The notes: a model not told the origin generated them from the letters alone. Positions 23,792 through 31,744 are shown, numbered from the stretch's first letter. The stretch is DNA of 42,324 nucleotides from an uncultured Robiginitomaculum sp. (GCA_938010385.1 CALLVD010000034.1:1-42324), one strand, 5' to 3'. Translations and numbers: made by a program.

Positions 23792-25084
23792 ATGACCCGC
23801 TTTATATTGTTACTTCTTGTGGCCATAGGCTTGTCGGCAAATCCGGCCTATGCCCGCCAAGGCAGCGGTTTTCCCGACATTCTCGGCGATATATTCGGCG
23901 GAAAACCCCAAGCCCCCTACGGAGCGCAGAGCGGCATGACTTATATTGAAAACATCCCTGTGCAGTTGACCTTTGATGCGCGCCCCGACCTTTTGCCGCC
24001 GGAAGCCACGCTGGTTTTAACAGCTATTGCGCCGCCGCCGGCCAATGTGCGCCGCGCCAAGCCCTTAGTGATGGGCGAGACGCGCCTGCTTATCTCGCGC
24101 CTTGCGCCGCCTTTGTCCTTGGTGATTGCTGTGCCGAGTGATTTGGCCCGGGAGATAGAATATGCCCGTATTGAAGCCAAAATCGTCGACGCCAATGGCA
24201 ATACCGCCTTTCGCCTTGAAAACAGCGCGGAATATCGCGGCGGCGAGCCACCCTTTTTAGAGTTGATTCCAACCGGGGCGTTTTCAGTGCCGGCGCAAGT
24301 TCCGCCGCAAGTTCCGCCGCGCGGATTACCGCCGAGAAAGCCCGGCACGGGCGGACCTATGGCGCCTTACACGCCGCCAAGCATTAATGTCATCAAAGCG
24401 TCCGTAGAATTACCGCCCGGCGCGGCTATGTCCCGCGGCTCTGTTTTGGTTTTGCAGGTGACCGAAAATGATTTGGCCGGCGGCTTCGGCGCCTCTGTCG
24501 TCCACGAAAAGCGCATTGACATTGACCAAAAGCAGGCCCCGTTTTCCGCCAAGCTGATCGTGCCAACCGGGCAAGACGGCACATTAGAGCAGCCTGAACT
24601 GGTCGCGTGGATTGAAGATTGGGCCGGGCGTAAAACGTTCGTTCGCGTCCGCCCCGTCGCGATACCGGCGTCGGGAGAGGTCGTTCTTCGCTTGGATCCG
24701 ATTTTGACCGGGCAACAGGCTTTGCCGCCGGAGGTGCAAGATTATGTCGCCCCGCCCGGCGTCAATGTAACCCTGACGGGCACGGCGGAATTTGACGCTT
24801 ATAAGGGTCTGCCGGCAGGCGCGCTACTGACTGTATCGCTGCGCGATCCCGGGGATTATACCAATGTCATCACGTCAACATCTTACAATTTGAACGGCCT
24901 GTCGGGTTATGTCGATTTTGATATGCAGGTTGATGCCGTCGAGATTGAAAACCGCAAACCTGCACCGATTATTACGGCCGAAATTACCGATAATCGCGGG
25001 ACAGTCTTGTTCTCGGCCTTGTCCTCGCGGGAAGTCAGCCGGCAGAAAAATATAATCCGCCTGCTTCCGACCGGCCGGTATTAG
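23792..25084 (+). CDS. exported protein with three tandem YbaY/YscW-like beta-sandwich domains
   Basis: A 430-residue periplasmic or surface protein. The start at 23792 has a strong GGAGG ahead of it and leads into a signal peptide (MTRFILLLLVAIGLSANPAY, cleavage near YAR-Q); a start at 23762 would spoil this. Three similar modules follow, at about 45-165, 195-310 and 320-425. Each has a strand like VELPPGA or AEFDAYKGLPAGA, then LTVSLRD-type strands and a later LVAWI or ITAEI strand, as in YbaY and type III pilotin-like YscW proteins. A proline-rich linker (VPPQVPPRGLPPRKPG) separates the first two. Family members bind lipid-anchored or hydrophobic partners, but the role here is unknown. The module count is by eye. 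Confidence 0.7.
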   Translation: MTRFILLLLVAIGLSANPAYARQGSGFPDILGDIFGGKPQAPYGAQSGMTYIENIPVQLTFDARPDLLPPEATLVLTAIAPPPANVRRAKPLVMGETRLLISRLAPPLSLVIAVPSDLAREIEYARIEAKIVDANGNTAFRLENSAEYRGGEPPFLELIPTGAFSVPAQVPPQVPPRGLPPRKPGTGGPMAPYTPPSINVIKASVELPPGAAMSRGSVLVLQVTENDLAGGFGASVVHEKRIDIDQKQAPFSAKLIVPTGQDGTLEQPELVAWIEDWAGRKTFVRVRPVAIPASGEVVLRLDPILTGQQALPPEVQDYVAPPGVNVTLTGTAEFDAYKGLPAGALLTVSLRDPGDYTNVITSTSYNLNGLSGYVDFDMQVDAVEIENRKPAPIITAEITDNRGTVLFSALSSREVSRQKNIIRLLPTGRY

Positions 25085-25122
25085 GCCTTTAAGGTCAATA
25101 GCTTGCAAAGCAGTCTTAAATT

Positions 25123-25160
25123 AAAAAAACCCGCGTCTTTTTTAAGACGCGGGTTTCGTT
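25123..25160. terminator. bidirectional rho-independent terminator
   Basis: AAACCCGCGTCTT (25127-25139), a T4 loop, then AAGACGCGGGTTT (25144-25156): a 13-bp perfect stem with an A-run on the left and T-rich sequence on the right. It serves the exported protein gene and the convergent Kbp-like gene. Confidence 0.93.
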
Positions 25161-25176
25161 TTAAATAATTTTGAGT

Positions 25177-25629
25177 TTATGCGGACGCTGATTTTCCGTC
25201 AGCAGGAATACGCAGAACCTGACCGACATAAATTTTATCAGGGTGGGATAGCATTGGGCGGTTGGCTTCAAAAATTTCCGGGTAGCGTGAGCCCTTGCCG
25301 TAATATTTTTTGGAAATTGCCCAGAGCGTATCGCCTTTAACAACTTGGTGAAATTGAGACGCCTCACCCTCGGCTTCCGCTTCATCATCGATTTCAGAAA
25401 CGCCGTCGACATTGCCGATTGCGACGAGAATTTTCTCTTTCATCTCTTGGCTGACAGCTTTGCCTTTGAGGCGGATTTTACCGTTTTCGCCGATTTCAAT
25501 ATCCAGACCCTCATTGTTCAAGCCCAAATCTTTGACTTCTTTTTCGAGCTTGTCCTTGCCCTTATTTCCCTTGAAGAGATCGCCGAGTTTTTTACCCGCA
25601 GTTTTCATAAAGCTTAGCGTTCCGAGCAT
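25177..25629 (-). CDS. kbp: BON-LysM protein, Kbp (YgaU)-like potassium-binding protein
   Basis: A 150-residue protein with the same order as E. coli Kbp/YgaU (149 residues). A short N-terminal helix (FMKTAGKKLGDLF) leads into a BON domain at about 25-85 (IRLKGKAVSQEMKEKILVAI), then a LysM domain at about 92-143 (HQVVKGDTLWAISKKYYGKG, then YPEIFEANRPMLSHPDKIYV). There is no signal peptide, as in Kbp, which is cytosolic and binds potassium. The match runs over nearly the whole length, including ILVAIGNVDGV against the E. coli ILVAVGNISGI, so I place it with Kbp and not with secreted LysM proteins. AGGA lies eight bases before the ATG. Confidence 0.9.
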   Translation of the reverse strand: MLGTLSFMKTAGKKLGDLFKGNKGKDKLEKEVKDLGLNNEGLDIEIGENGKIRLKGKAVSQEMKEKILVAIGNVDGVSEIDDEAEAEGEASQFHQVVKGDTLWAISKKYYGKGSRYPEIFEANRPMLSHPDKIYVGQVLRIPADGKSASA

Positions 25630-25879
25630 AGTATTTCCTTGTGTTAACTCAGGGTCTGTGCGTCCCCGTACTTTGAACCGAATCCCGGCGGGATACAGAT
25701 ATTTTAAAAACGTATGGTAAGGCGCTTATGTTCCGCCGCCAAGCGCTTTTCCGGCCCGCGGGCTGTGTTTCACGATTTAGCTGTGCAGCACGATGCCGCT
25801 TACCCGTAAACGGGCTTGGCGTCACGCGCGCATTGCTCTATAGAGCCGCGTAGATTTACTATGAAACGGAGTCTCTCTC

Positions 25880-26011
25880 ATGAGCGTAATTATTCAAGCC
25901 GGCGTTAGCATTTTCGGTCTCTTCAATATGGACCCTGCTTTACTTATCTTTGGTCTTTGCGCGCTCATGTTTGGCGGTCTGAACCTGTTGGAATATAAGC
26001 GCTTCGATTAG
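25880..26011 (+). CDS. 43-residue hydrophobic small protein
   Basis: An ATG at 25880 with GGAG about ten bases upstream opens a 43-codon frame ending in TAG at 26009-26011. The peptide begins MSVIIQAGVSIFGLF, has a continuous hydrophobic stretch (PALLIFGLCALMFGGLNLL) long enough for one membrane helix, and ends EYKRFD. The positive tail suggests the C-terminus faces the cytosol. I recognise no family. It lies 22 bp before the CaCA antiporter on the same strand, so it could be its small accessory subunit. The 250 bp upstream of it (25630-25879) hold no gene I can support, only the divergent promoter region with the Kbp-like gene. Confidence 0.55.
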   Translation: MSVIIQAGVSIFGLFNMDPALLIFGLCALMFGGLNLLEYKRFD

Positions 26012-26033
26012 GCGCTGATTAGGCCCGCTTCGA

Positions 26034-27035
26034 ATGCCCGATATTTCCTCACTTCCGACGCCGGCGCTTTTCGGCATTTTAATTGTCGGCATCATCCTGC
26101 TCATTGCGGCGGGTGATTTTCTGGTGCGCGGCGCAGCGGCGCTCGCGCGCAAATTCGGCATACCGGCCTTAATTGTCGGACTGACCATTGTTGCTTTCGG
26201 CACGTCAGCCCCCGAACTGGTCGTCAGCGTGCAAGCCGTCCTCGCCGGCGCAAGTGAACTGGCCATCGGGAACGTTATCGGCTCCAATATAGCCAATGTC
26301 TTACTGGTCTTAGGACTTCCGGCGCTGATTATGGCTATTCCGACGGACACGCCGGGCGTTACGCGAAACGCCATGGTCGCCATTATAGCCGCCATTATCA
26401 TGATTATCCTGATTTCGGTGCATTCGCCCATGATGCGCTGGCAAGGCGCGATCTTATTTGCGGGCATTATTGCCTATCTCTATTGGATGTTCGGTCTGGC
26501 CAAGAGCGGCAGCAATGACCCGGCGCTGAAAGAAATTGCCGAAATCGACGATATGGGCGGCATGCCGGCGCATGTGCCGATGTGCGTTGTCTTTATTGTC
26601 GGCGGCATTATCGGCTTGGCTGTTGGCGGCAACTTAATCGTCTCCAGCGGCACTGAGATTGCAAAAACCTTTGCCGTGCCGGATGAAGTGATCGGCCTGA
26701 CGCTCGTCGCTATCGGCACGTCACTGCCCGAACTGGCCACCGTCATCGTCGCCGCGTGGCGCCGCGAGACCGATGTTGCAATCGGTAACGTGCTTGGCTC
26801 TAACATATTTAATATCTTCGCTGTCCTCGGCGCGGCGGCGCTGACAGGACCTGTGGTCATTCCGACGGAGCTTTTGCATCTTGATGTTTGGATTATGCTC
26901 GCTGCATCGGTCGCGCTTTTGTTTATGATTATTCGCCGCAAGCCTATCGGCCGCACGGTCGGTATTGTCTTCTTTGGCAGCTACGTGATTTATATCGGCT
27001 ATATTGCCCGCAATATGCTGCATATCGGAGCGTAA
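26034..27035 (+). CDS. CaCA-family sodium/calcium exchanger-like antiporter (YrbG-like)
   Basis: Inner-membrane protein of 333 residues with about ten hydrophobic segments in two inverted halves. Each half carries the alpha-repeat: VAFGTSAPELVVS followed by GNVIGSNIANVLLVLG in the first, and VAIGTSLPELATVIVAAW followed by GNVLGSNIFNIFAVLG in the second. The paired GTS-PEL and GS-N motifs bind the cation in NCX_Mj and YrbG. The exchanged ion (calcium, potassium or another cation) cannot be read from sequence. An acidic loop around 165-180 (KEIAEIDDMGG) divides the halves. It is followed after four bases by the PTPS-like gene. Confidence 0.92.
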   Translation: MPDISSLPTPALFGILIVGIILLIAAGDFLVRGAAALARKFGIPALIVGLTIVAFGTSAPELVVSVQAVLAGASELAIGNVIGSNIANVLLVLGLPALIMAIPTDTPGVTRNAMVAIIAAIIMIILISVHSPMMRWQGAILFAGIIAYLYWMFGLAKSGSNDPALKEIAEIDDMGGMPAHVPMCVVFIVGGIIGLAVGGNLIVSSGTEIAKTFAVPDEVIGLTLVAIGTSLPELATVIVAAWRRETDVAIGNVLGSNIFNIFAVLGAAALTGPVVIPTELLHLDVWIMLAASVALLFMIIRRKPIGRTVGIVFFGSYVIYIGYIARNMLHIGA

Positions 27036-27039
27036 GGCC

Positions 27040-27420
27040 GTGCCGGCGTCTGCCCTTGTTTTCGAAATTGAGAAAGACTTCGGATTTGAAGCCGCGCATC
27101 ATTTCGAGCATGCCGACGCGAACGATATTTTCAAAAATATTCACGGCCACAGCTTCACCGGAAAAGTTATCGTGCGCGGCAACGCCCAAGAAGATAAAGG
27201 CTGGATCCGCGATTTATGGAAAATTGACGCGATAATAAAAGAGGTCGTCGCGCCGCTGGACCATGTCTTGCTCAATAATGTGGACGGGCTGTCCGCGCCG
27301 GCTCTTGAGCAAATCGCTGCGTGGATATTTGAACGCCTAGAGCCAAAGCTGCCGGGCCTGGCCTGTGTGGAGGTTGGGCGGCCGACCTGCGGCGAACGCG
27401 CCCGGTGCTATCCGGCGTGA
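27040..27420 (+). CDS. PTPS/QueD-family protein lacking the usual catalytic cysteine
   Basis: A 126-residue member of the 6-pyruvoyltetrahydropterin/6-carboxytetrahydropterin synthase family. I chose the GTG at 27040, four bases after the antiporter stop. A TTG at 27004 would overlap that gene. Zinc ligands are intact: H20 (FEAAHHF) and H35 and H37 (IHGHSF). The LDH element (PLDHVLLNN) is also kept. In E. coli QueD a catalytic cysteine lies four residues before HGH; here that residue is F31. The Glu of the C-terminal KETCT motif is replaced as well (VGRPTCGERARC). The protein may therefore use another mechanism or pterin substrate, or only bind pterin. The genes after it encode a pteridine reductase and a DUF2237 protein, so pterin chemistry is likelier than queuosine synthesis. 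Confidence 0.85.
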   Translation: MPASALVFEIEKDFGFEAAHHFEHADANDIFKNIHGHSFTGKVIVRGNAQEDKGWIRDLWKIDAIIKEVVAPLDHVLLNNVDGLSAPALEQIAAWIFERLEPKLPGLACVEVGRPTCGERARCYPA

Positions 27421-28205
27421 GCAGCGCGCCCAAAGCGGTTTTAATCACCGGCGCCGGCGCGCGCCTTGGCCGCGTTATAGCGCAGGGCCTTGCCGCAGAC
27501 GGGTGGGCCGTAGCGATCCATTACAACCGGTCTGAAGCCGGGGCCGAAAGCCTGCGCGGCAGCATCATCGCCGCCGGCGGCAGCGCCGTGACCGTTAAAG
27601 CAAATCTGAATATCCCGGCAGAGCGCAGCACGTTAATCACGCGCGCCGCCGCACGTCTGGGCATGCCGCTCACGGCGCTCATCAATAATGCCTCCACATT
27701 CTCGCCTGACAGCTTGGATGATTTCACGGACGCGAGCTTTGATCATCACATTAACGCCAATCTGCGCGCGCCCTTACACTTGGCCAAACAGTTTGCCGCG
27801 CAGTGCGAGGCCGGCGACTGCATTATTAACATGATTGATCAGCGCGTGCTCAAACCCAATCCGGAATTTTTGACCTATTCTATTGCCAAGTCTGCCCTGC
27901 ACTGGGCAACCAAAACACTGGCGCAATCGCTGGCCCCGGGCATTCGCGTCAACGGTATCGGCCCCGGGCCGAGCCTTAAAAACGCACGCCAAAGCGAGGC
28001 GGATTTTGCGGGCGAAGCCGGGAACACCTTGCTGGGCATCGGATCCCCGCCGGAAGAAATCCTGGCGGCTGTGCGCTATCTTTTGACCGCCAAATCCGTC
28101 ACCGGGCAAATGATAGCGGTCGACGGCGGACAACATTTAACGTGGAAAACCGCCGATTTCGTCGGTGAGAGTTTTGCCCTAAAACATAAAAAAGATAAGT
28201 TATGA
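27405..28205 (+). CDS. pteridine reductase (PTR1/FolM/PruA-like short-chain dehydrogenase)
   Basis: NADPH-dependent SDR of 266 residues if started at the ATG 27405; a GTG at 27417 would give a 4-nt overlap with the PTPS-like stop and is equally plausible. The cofactor motif is TGAGARLG (15-22), the TGX3RXG variant that marks pteridine reductases. The catalytic set is Asp145, Tyr158 and Lys162: Asp sits 13 residues before Tyr, as in Leishmania PTR1 (Asp181, Tyr194, Lys198), where most SDRs have Ser. NNAS is at 94-97. The expected reaction is reduction of dihydro- or oxidised pterins to tetrahydropterins, such as tetrahydromonapterin. It overlaps the next gene by four bases (ATGA). Confidence 0.88.
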   Translation: MLSGVSSAPKAVLITGAGARLGRVIAQGLAADGWAVAIHYNRSEAGAESLRGSIIAAGGSAVTVKANLNIPAERSTLITRAAARLGMPLTALINNASTFSPDSLDDFTDASFDHHINANLRAPLHLAKQFAAQCEAGDCIINMIDQRVLKPNPEFLTYSIAKSALHWATKTLAQSLAPGIRVNGIGPGPSLKNARQSEADFAGEAGNTLLGIGSPPEEILAAVRYLLTAKSVTGQMIAVDGGQHLTWKTADFVGESFALKHKKDKL

Positions 28206-28564
28206 GCCAATCGCGCAATGTCCTCGGCGAAGAACTCGCCCCTTGCTCTCTTGATCCGCTCACCGGGTTTTACCGAGACGGGTGCTGCGAGACAGGACCG
28301 AGCGATCACGGGCGGCATTTGGTTTGCGCGGTGATGACCGATGATTTCCTGGCGTTTTCCAAAGCCGGCGGCAATGATCTGTCCACGCCGCGGCCGGAAT
28401 ATCGCTTTGCCGGGCTGAAAGCCGGCGATCAATGGTGTCTGTGCCTTGAGCGATGGAAAGAAGCGCACAAGGCCGGTCATGCGCCTAAAGTCATCCTCAA
28501 TGCTACGCATATTATGGCGCTGGAGCGCGTCCCGCTTGACGTGCTTAAAGCCTTTGAGGCTTAG
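28202..28564 (+). CDS. DUF2237 family protein with six cysteines
   Basis: A 120-residue cytosolic protein matching the DUF2237/COG3651 family over its whole length: NVLGEELAPCSLDPLTGFYR, DGCCETGPSDHGRHLVCAVM, GNDLSTPRPEYRFAGLKAGD, then QWCLCLERW and LNATHIMALE. Cysteines are at 15, 28, 29, 42, 79 and 81, and most look family-conserved, suggesting a metal site or disulfides. The biochemical role is unknown. Its ATGA overlap with the pteridine reductase means the two are translated together, which ties this domain of unknown function to pterin metabolism here. There is no signal peptide or membrane helix. Confidence 0.9.
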   Translation: MSQSRNVLGEELAPCSLDPLTGFYRDGCCETGPSDHGRHLVCAVMTDDFLAFSKAGGNDLSTPRPEYRFAGLKAGDQWCLCLERWKEAHKAGHAPKVILNATHIMALERVPLDVLKAFEA

Positions 28565-28605
28565 CCAGCTTCCGGTACACTGCGGTCTTATTACAGGAGC
28601 CTGCC

Positions 28606-29091
28606 ATGAGATTTTCTGCCGCCTTAATGACCGCCGCTATCGCCTTTGCCGGGCTGTCTGCGTGTAATGAGAAGACCGCCACCGCGCCTGAGGTCGATAC
28701 CCAGACCCAAGAAATGATGGCCGATGTTGAGAAAATCATGAACGGCGAGAACGTCACCTTCGGTGATATTATGGGCGTCGTGAAATCCGTCGGCAGCGCA
28801 GAAAACCAAAAGAAAATCGCTTGCGGCGGCATGTCCGCGGGCGCCGGCATGACGGCAATGGCCGCGCAAGCGGAGACGATGGAAAACGCTATTAATACAG
28901 GCGAAGGAACGTTGATGGCGCATTTGACAGACATGGCCATGGAAATCGCGCCGACTCTTAAAGACACTGAAGTGTCTACCATTGCCATTCAGACCGCGAT
29001 GAAACCGGTTTATGCTGAATGCATGAAATATTCGATGGATGTGATTAAAGGCGCTGAGCCTTTTAAGCAGGGTCGCTACGCCGCGAAATAA
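28606..29091 (+). CDS. predicted lipoprotein, unknown function
   Basis: A 161-residue protein with a lipobox LSAC at 17-20 after a short hydrophobic signal (MRFSAALMTAAIAFAGLSAC), so Cys20 should be lipidated. The +2 residue is Asn, which favours transfer to the outer membrane. The mature part is acidic, methionine-rich and probably helical, with two further cysteines (KKIACGGM and YAECMKY) that could form a disulfide. CAGGAG precedes the ATG. I recognise no family. It starts 41 bases after the DUF2237 stop on the same strand but has its own good ribosome site, so membership in that operon is uncertain. A weak hairpin follows it at 29100-29124. Confidence 0.75.
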   Translation: MRFSAALMTAAIAFAGLSACNEKTATAPEVDTQTQEMMADVEKIMNGENVTFGDIMGVVKSVGSAENQKKIACGGMSAGAGMTAMAAQAETMENAINTGEGTLMAHLTDMAMEIAPTLKDTEVSTIAIQTAMKPVYAECMKYSMDVIKGAEPFKQGRYAAK

Positions 29092-29099
29092 TTGCCCTC

Positions 29100-29124
29100 T
29101 TTGCCGGCTTGCGGGTCCGGCAAA
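29100..29124. other. hairpin without T-run after the lipoprotein gene
   Basis: TTTGCCGG (29100-29107) and CCGGCAAA (29117-29124) form an 8-bp stem with a nine-base loop. No T-run follows, so at most it is a weak terminator or an mRNA-stabilising structure before uvrC. Confidence 0.35.
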
Positions 29125-29142
29125 TCAGCTTATGTTTAGAGC

Positions 29143-31047
29143 ATGTCCCCGCCCCACAATAACGGCGGCCTTCCGGCTGCGCAGCATGAAGATACCGGTT
29201 CTGCCCTGACCGGCGCTGACTTAATTGCGGACTACGTCAAAGATCTGCCCGGCAAGCCCGGCGTCTACCGCATGTATGACCGCGATCAAAACGTGCTTTA
29301 TGTGGGCAAAGCCAAGCATTTGAAAAAGCGTGTGTCCAATTATGCGCGCCCGAAAGGCAATCCGCTGCGCATCCGCCGTATGATTGCGGCAACGGCGTCA
29401 ATGGAATTTATTGTGACCGGCAGCGAGACCGAAGCGCTGCTGCTCGAAGCGAACCTGATTAAAAAGCTCAAGCCGCGCTATAATATCCTGCTGCGTGACG
29501 ATAAGAGCTTTCCTTATATTCTGATGCGCAAAGACCACCCGGCGGCGCAGCTGAAAAAACATCGCGGCGCGCGCAATATCAAAGGCGATTATTACGGCCC
29601 GTTTGCGAGCGCCGGCGCGGTCAATCAAACCCTCGATACGCTGCAACGCGCCTTTCGCCTGCGAACCTGCAGCGATTCCATTTATGACGCGCGTACGCGG
29701 CCTTGCATGCTACATCAGATAAAGCGCTGCGCGGCGCCCTGCACCGGCGAAATCAGTCTTGAGGATTATTCAAAACTCAATGACGAGGCGACTGCGTTTT
29801 TGCAAGGCAAGACCAAGCAATTACGCGAGACGATGACGGCGCAAATGACGGCCGCATCAAAGGCGCTGGATTTTGAAAAGGCCGGCGAGATACGCGATCG
29901 CCTGCGCGCCATGGCGCGGGTGGCGGGACACGGGGACGGCGTTAATCCCGAGACGTTTAACGAGGCGGACGTCGCCGCCATTTATATGGCGGGCGGGCAA
30001 TCCTGCGTGCAGGTCTTTTTCTTTCGCGCCGGGCACAATTGGGGCAATCACGCTTTCTTCCCGCGCCATACAAAAGACCAATCCCCCGAAGAGGTGCTGG
30101 ATGCCTTTCTCGGGCAATTTTACGGCAATAAACCCATTCCCAAGAACATCTTCGTTAATGTCGACCTGCCCAATAAAGATTTGATTGCGGAAGCGCTGTC
30201 GGAACGGTCCGGGCGAAAAATTGAAATTGCCCGCCCGCAGCGCGGCGAGAAGAAAACGCTTCTGGACCGCGCCGCCCGCAATGCCCAAGAAGCGCTGGAG
30301 CGAAAAATGGCCGAGACGGCCGGCCAAACCAAATTGCTCGAAGGGCTGCGCGAGGCGTTTGACCTTGAGGCCACGCCAAAGCGTATTGAAGTCTACGATA
30401 ACAGTCATATCCAAGGCACCAACGCCACCGCCGCGTTTATCGTGGCCGGCAAAGACGGTTTTAACAAACGCGAATACCGCACGTTTAATATCAAAGATAA
30501 ATCGACAGAGCCGGGCGATGATTACGGCATGATGCGCGAAATTATGCGCCGCAGATTTGGGCGTTTGATGAAAGAAGATGAAAAAGGCAATCGCACAAAC
30601 TGGCCCGATCTCCTGCTGATTGACGGCGGTAAGGGGCAGCTTTCTGCCGTGACCGAAGCCCTGACCGACGTTGGCGCGCTTGATAAAGTCGCCGTTGTCG
30701 CCATAGCGAAGGGGCCGGATCGCAATGCGGGCCGCGAGACATTTTATATGCCGGGCCGGGCCGACTTTACCCTGCCGCCGCGAACGCCTGTCCTCTATTA
30801 TCTGCAAAGACTGCGCGATGAAGCCCACAGATTTGCCATCGGTACCCACCGGTCAAAACGCAAAAAACAGATGATTACGAACCCGCTCGATGCTATCCCT
30901 AATATCGGACCTGCGCGAAAGCGGGCACTTTTAGCCGTATTCGGCTCTGCTAAGGCGATTAAATCAGCCTCGATTGATGAAATCGCAAAAACGGAAGGGG
31001 TCAGCCGCGCGCTGGCGGAAAAAATCCATGGATACTTCAACGGATAA
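29143..31047 (+). CDS. uvrC: excinuclease ABC subunit C
   Basis: Nuclease subunit of nucleotide excision repair, making both incisions around a lesion marked by UvrAB. The 634 residues contain the GIY-YIG domain near 36-115 (LPGKPGVYRMYD, VLYVGKAKHLKKRVSNY), a UVR motif at about 210-245 (ASKALDFEKAGEIRDRLRAM), the RNase H-like endonuclease half with EVYDNSHIQGTNA and LLIDGGKGQLSA, the conserved YLQRLRDEAHRFAI, and a C-terminal helix-hairpin-helix (IPNIGPARKRALLAVFGS). A 20-25 residue N-terminal extension precedes the first domain. The start lacks a clear ribosome site. The last 20 bases overlap the next gene, a common uvrC-pgsA arrangement. Confidence 0.97.
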   Translation: MSPPHNNGGLPAAQHEDTGSALTGADLIADYVKDLPGKPGVYRMYDRDQNVLYVGKAKHLKKRVSNYARPKGNPLRIRRMIAATASMEFIVTGSETEALLLEANLIKKLKPRYNILLRDDKSFPYILMRKDHPAAQLKKHRGARNIKGDYYGPFASAGAVNQTLDTLQRAFRLRTCSDSIYDARTRPCMLHQIKRCAAPCTGEISLEDYSKLNDEATAFLQGKTKQLRETMTAQMTAASKALDFEKAGEIRDRLRAMARVAGHGDGVNPETFNEADVAAIYMAGGQSCVQVFFFRAGHNWGNHAFFPRHTKDQSPEEVLDAFLGQFYGNKPIPKNIFVNVDLPNKDLIAEALSERSGRKIEIARPQRGEKKTLLDRAARNAQEALERKMAETAGQTKLLEGLREAFDLEATPKRIEVYDNSHIQGTNATAAFIVAGKDGFNKREYRTFNIKDKSTEPGDDYGMMREIMRRRFGRLMKEDEKGNRTNWPDLLLIDGGKGQLSAVTEALTDVGALDKVAVVAIAKGPDRNAGRETFYMPGRADFTLPPRTPVLYYLQRLRDEAHRFAIGTHRSKRKKQMITNPLDAIPNIGPARKRALLAVFGSAKAIKSASIDEIAKTEGVSRALAEKIHGYFNG

Positions 31048-31744
31048 CATCACGGTAAAAGAACAGGGCGCGGCTTTGGCTGACGGATTGACATTAGTGC
31101 GCCTGCTGCTCGGCCCGCTCGTAGCTTTGGTGATTATTTTAGGGCTGCGCTATATGAAAACCGGCGACGGCCTGCCGGACCTGCCCTATCGTGATTTTGG
31201 CTTTGCCGTTTTAGCGACGGTTTTATTTTCGCTCGGCGCGCTGACGGATTTGCTCGATGATATTTTGGGCGGCGCGCAAAAAGCGGGCGGACGCATGTTC
31301 GGCTGGTTTGATGACGCGGCCGACGCGGTCCTGATTGGCGCGGCTTTGCTGGCGCTTTTATATGTCACCGGTAAAGCCGGCGTTTTGTCGCCGGTCTTTT
31401 TAATTTTGGCCCTGATTTATGTCGGGCGGGACATATTGGTCGGCGTGATGAAAGGGTTTGATTTTTCAAAGACCGGCGTGCCGCAATCTAAATTCGGCGA
31501 TTGGAAAAACGCAAGCGCTATGCTTGGCACAGGTCTGCTGATTGCCGCGCCGTGGCTGGGCACAATCGCGGAACGCCTCATGGCGCGCTCGGGAGATAAT
31601 TTGGCGGAAGCCTGGATGACCTCCGGCAATTTCATCAATATTGCGGGACTGGTCTTTTTGGGCATCGCCGTCCTGCTGTCGCTGATTACGGCCTTTGATT
31701 ATTTTACAAAGTCGCCGGTCAGCGCTGACGAGGCAAGCGCGTGA
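31028..31744 (+). CDS. CDP-alcohol phosphatidyltransferase-family paralogue with degenerate signature
   Basis: A 238-residue membrane protein with about six hydrophobic segments, homologous to the PgsA that follows (shared GRDI segment and KFGDWKNASAMLG against KLAKWKTTFEMLG). The family signature is D-x2-D-G-x2-A-R-x8-G-x3-D-x3-D. Here all four aspartates keep exact spacing (D74, D77, D95, D99), but G is D78, AR is G81-G82 and the later G is F91. The metal site may survive while CDP/nucleotide contacts are changed. I chose the ATG at 31028; an upstream start at 30974 lies deep in uvrC. It overlaps uvrC by 20 bases and pgsA by four (GTGA). It could be an inactive partner of PgsA or an enzyme with another substrate. 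Confidence 0.75.
   Translation: MDTSTDNITVKEQGAALADGLTLVRLLLGPLVALVIILGLRYMKTGDGLPDLPYRDFGFAVLATVLFSLGALTDLLDDILGGAQKAGGRMFGWFDDAADAVLIGAALLALLYVTGKAGVLSPVFLILALIYVGRDILVGVMKGFDFSKTGVPQSKFGDWKNASAMLGTGLLIAAPWLGTIAERLMARSGDNLAEAWMTSGNFINIAGLVFLGIAVLLSLITAFDYFTKSPVSADEASA

Noticed and set aside
27004-27039. Upstream TTG start for the PTPS-like gene
   Set aside because: It would overlap the antiporter C-terminus and add residues absent from the family.
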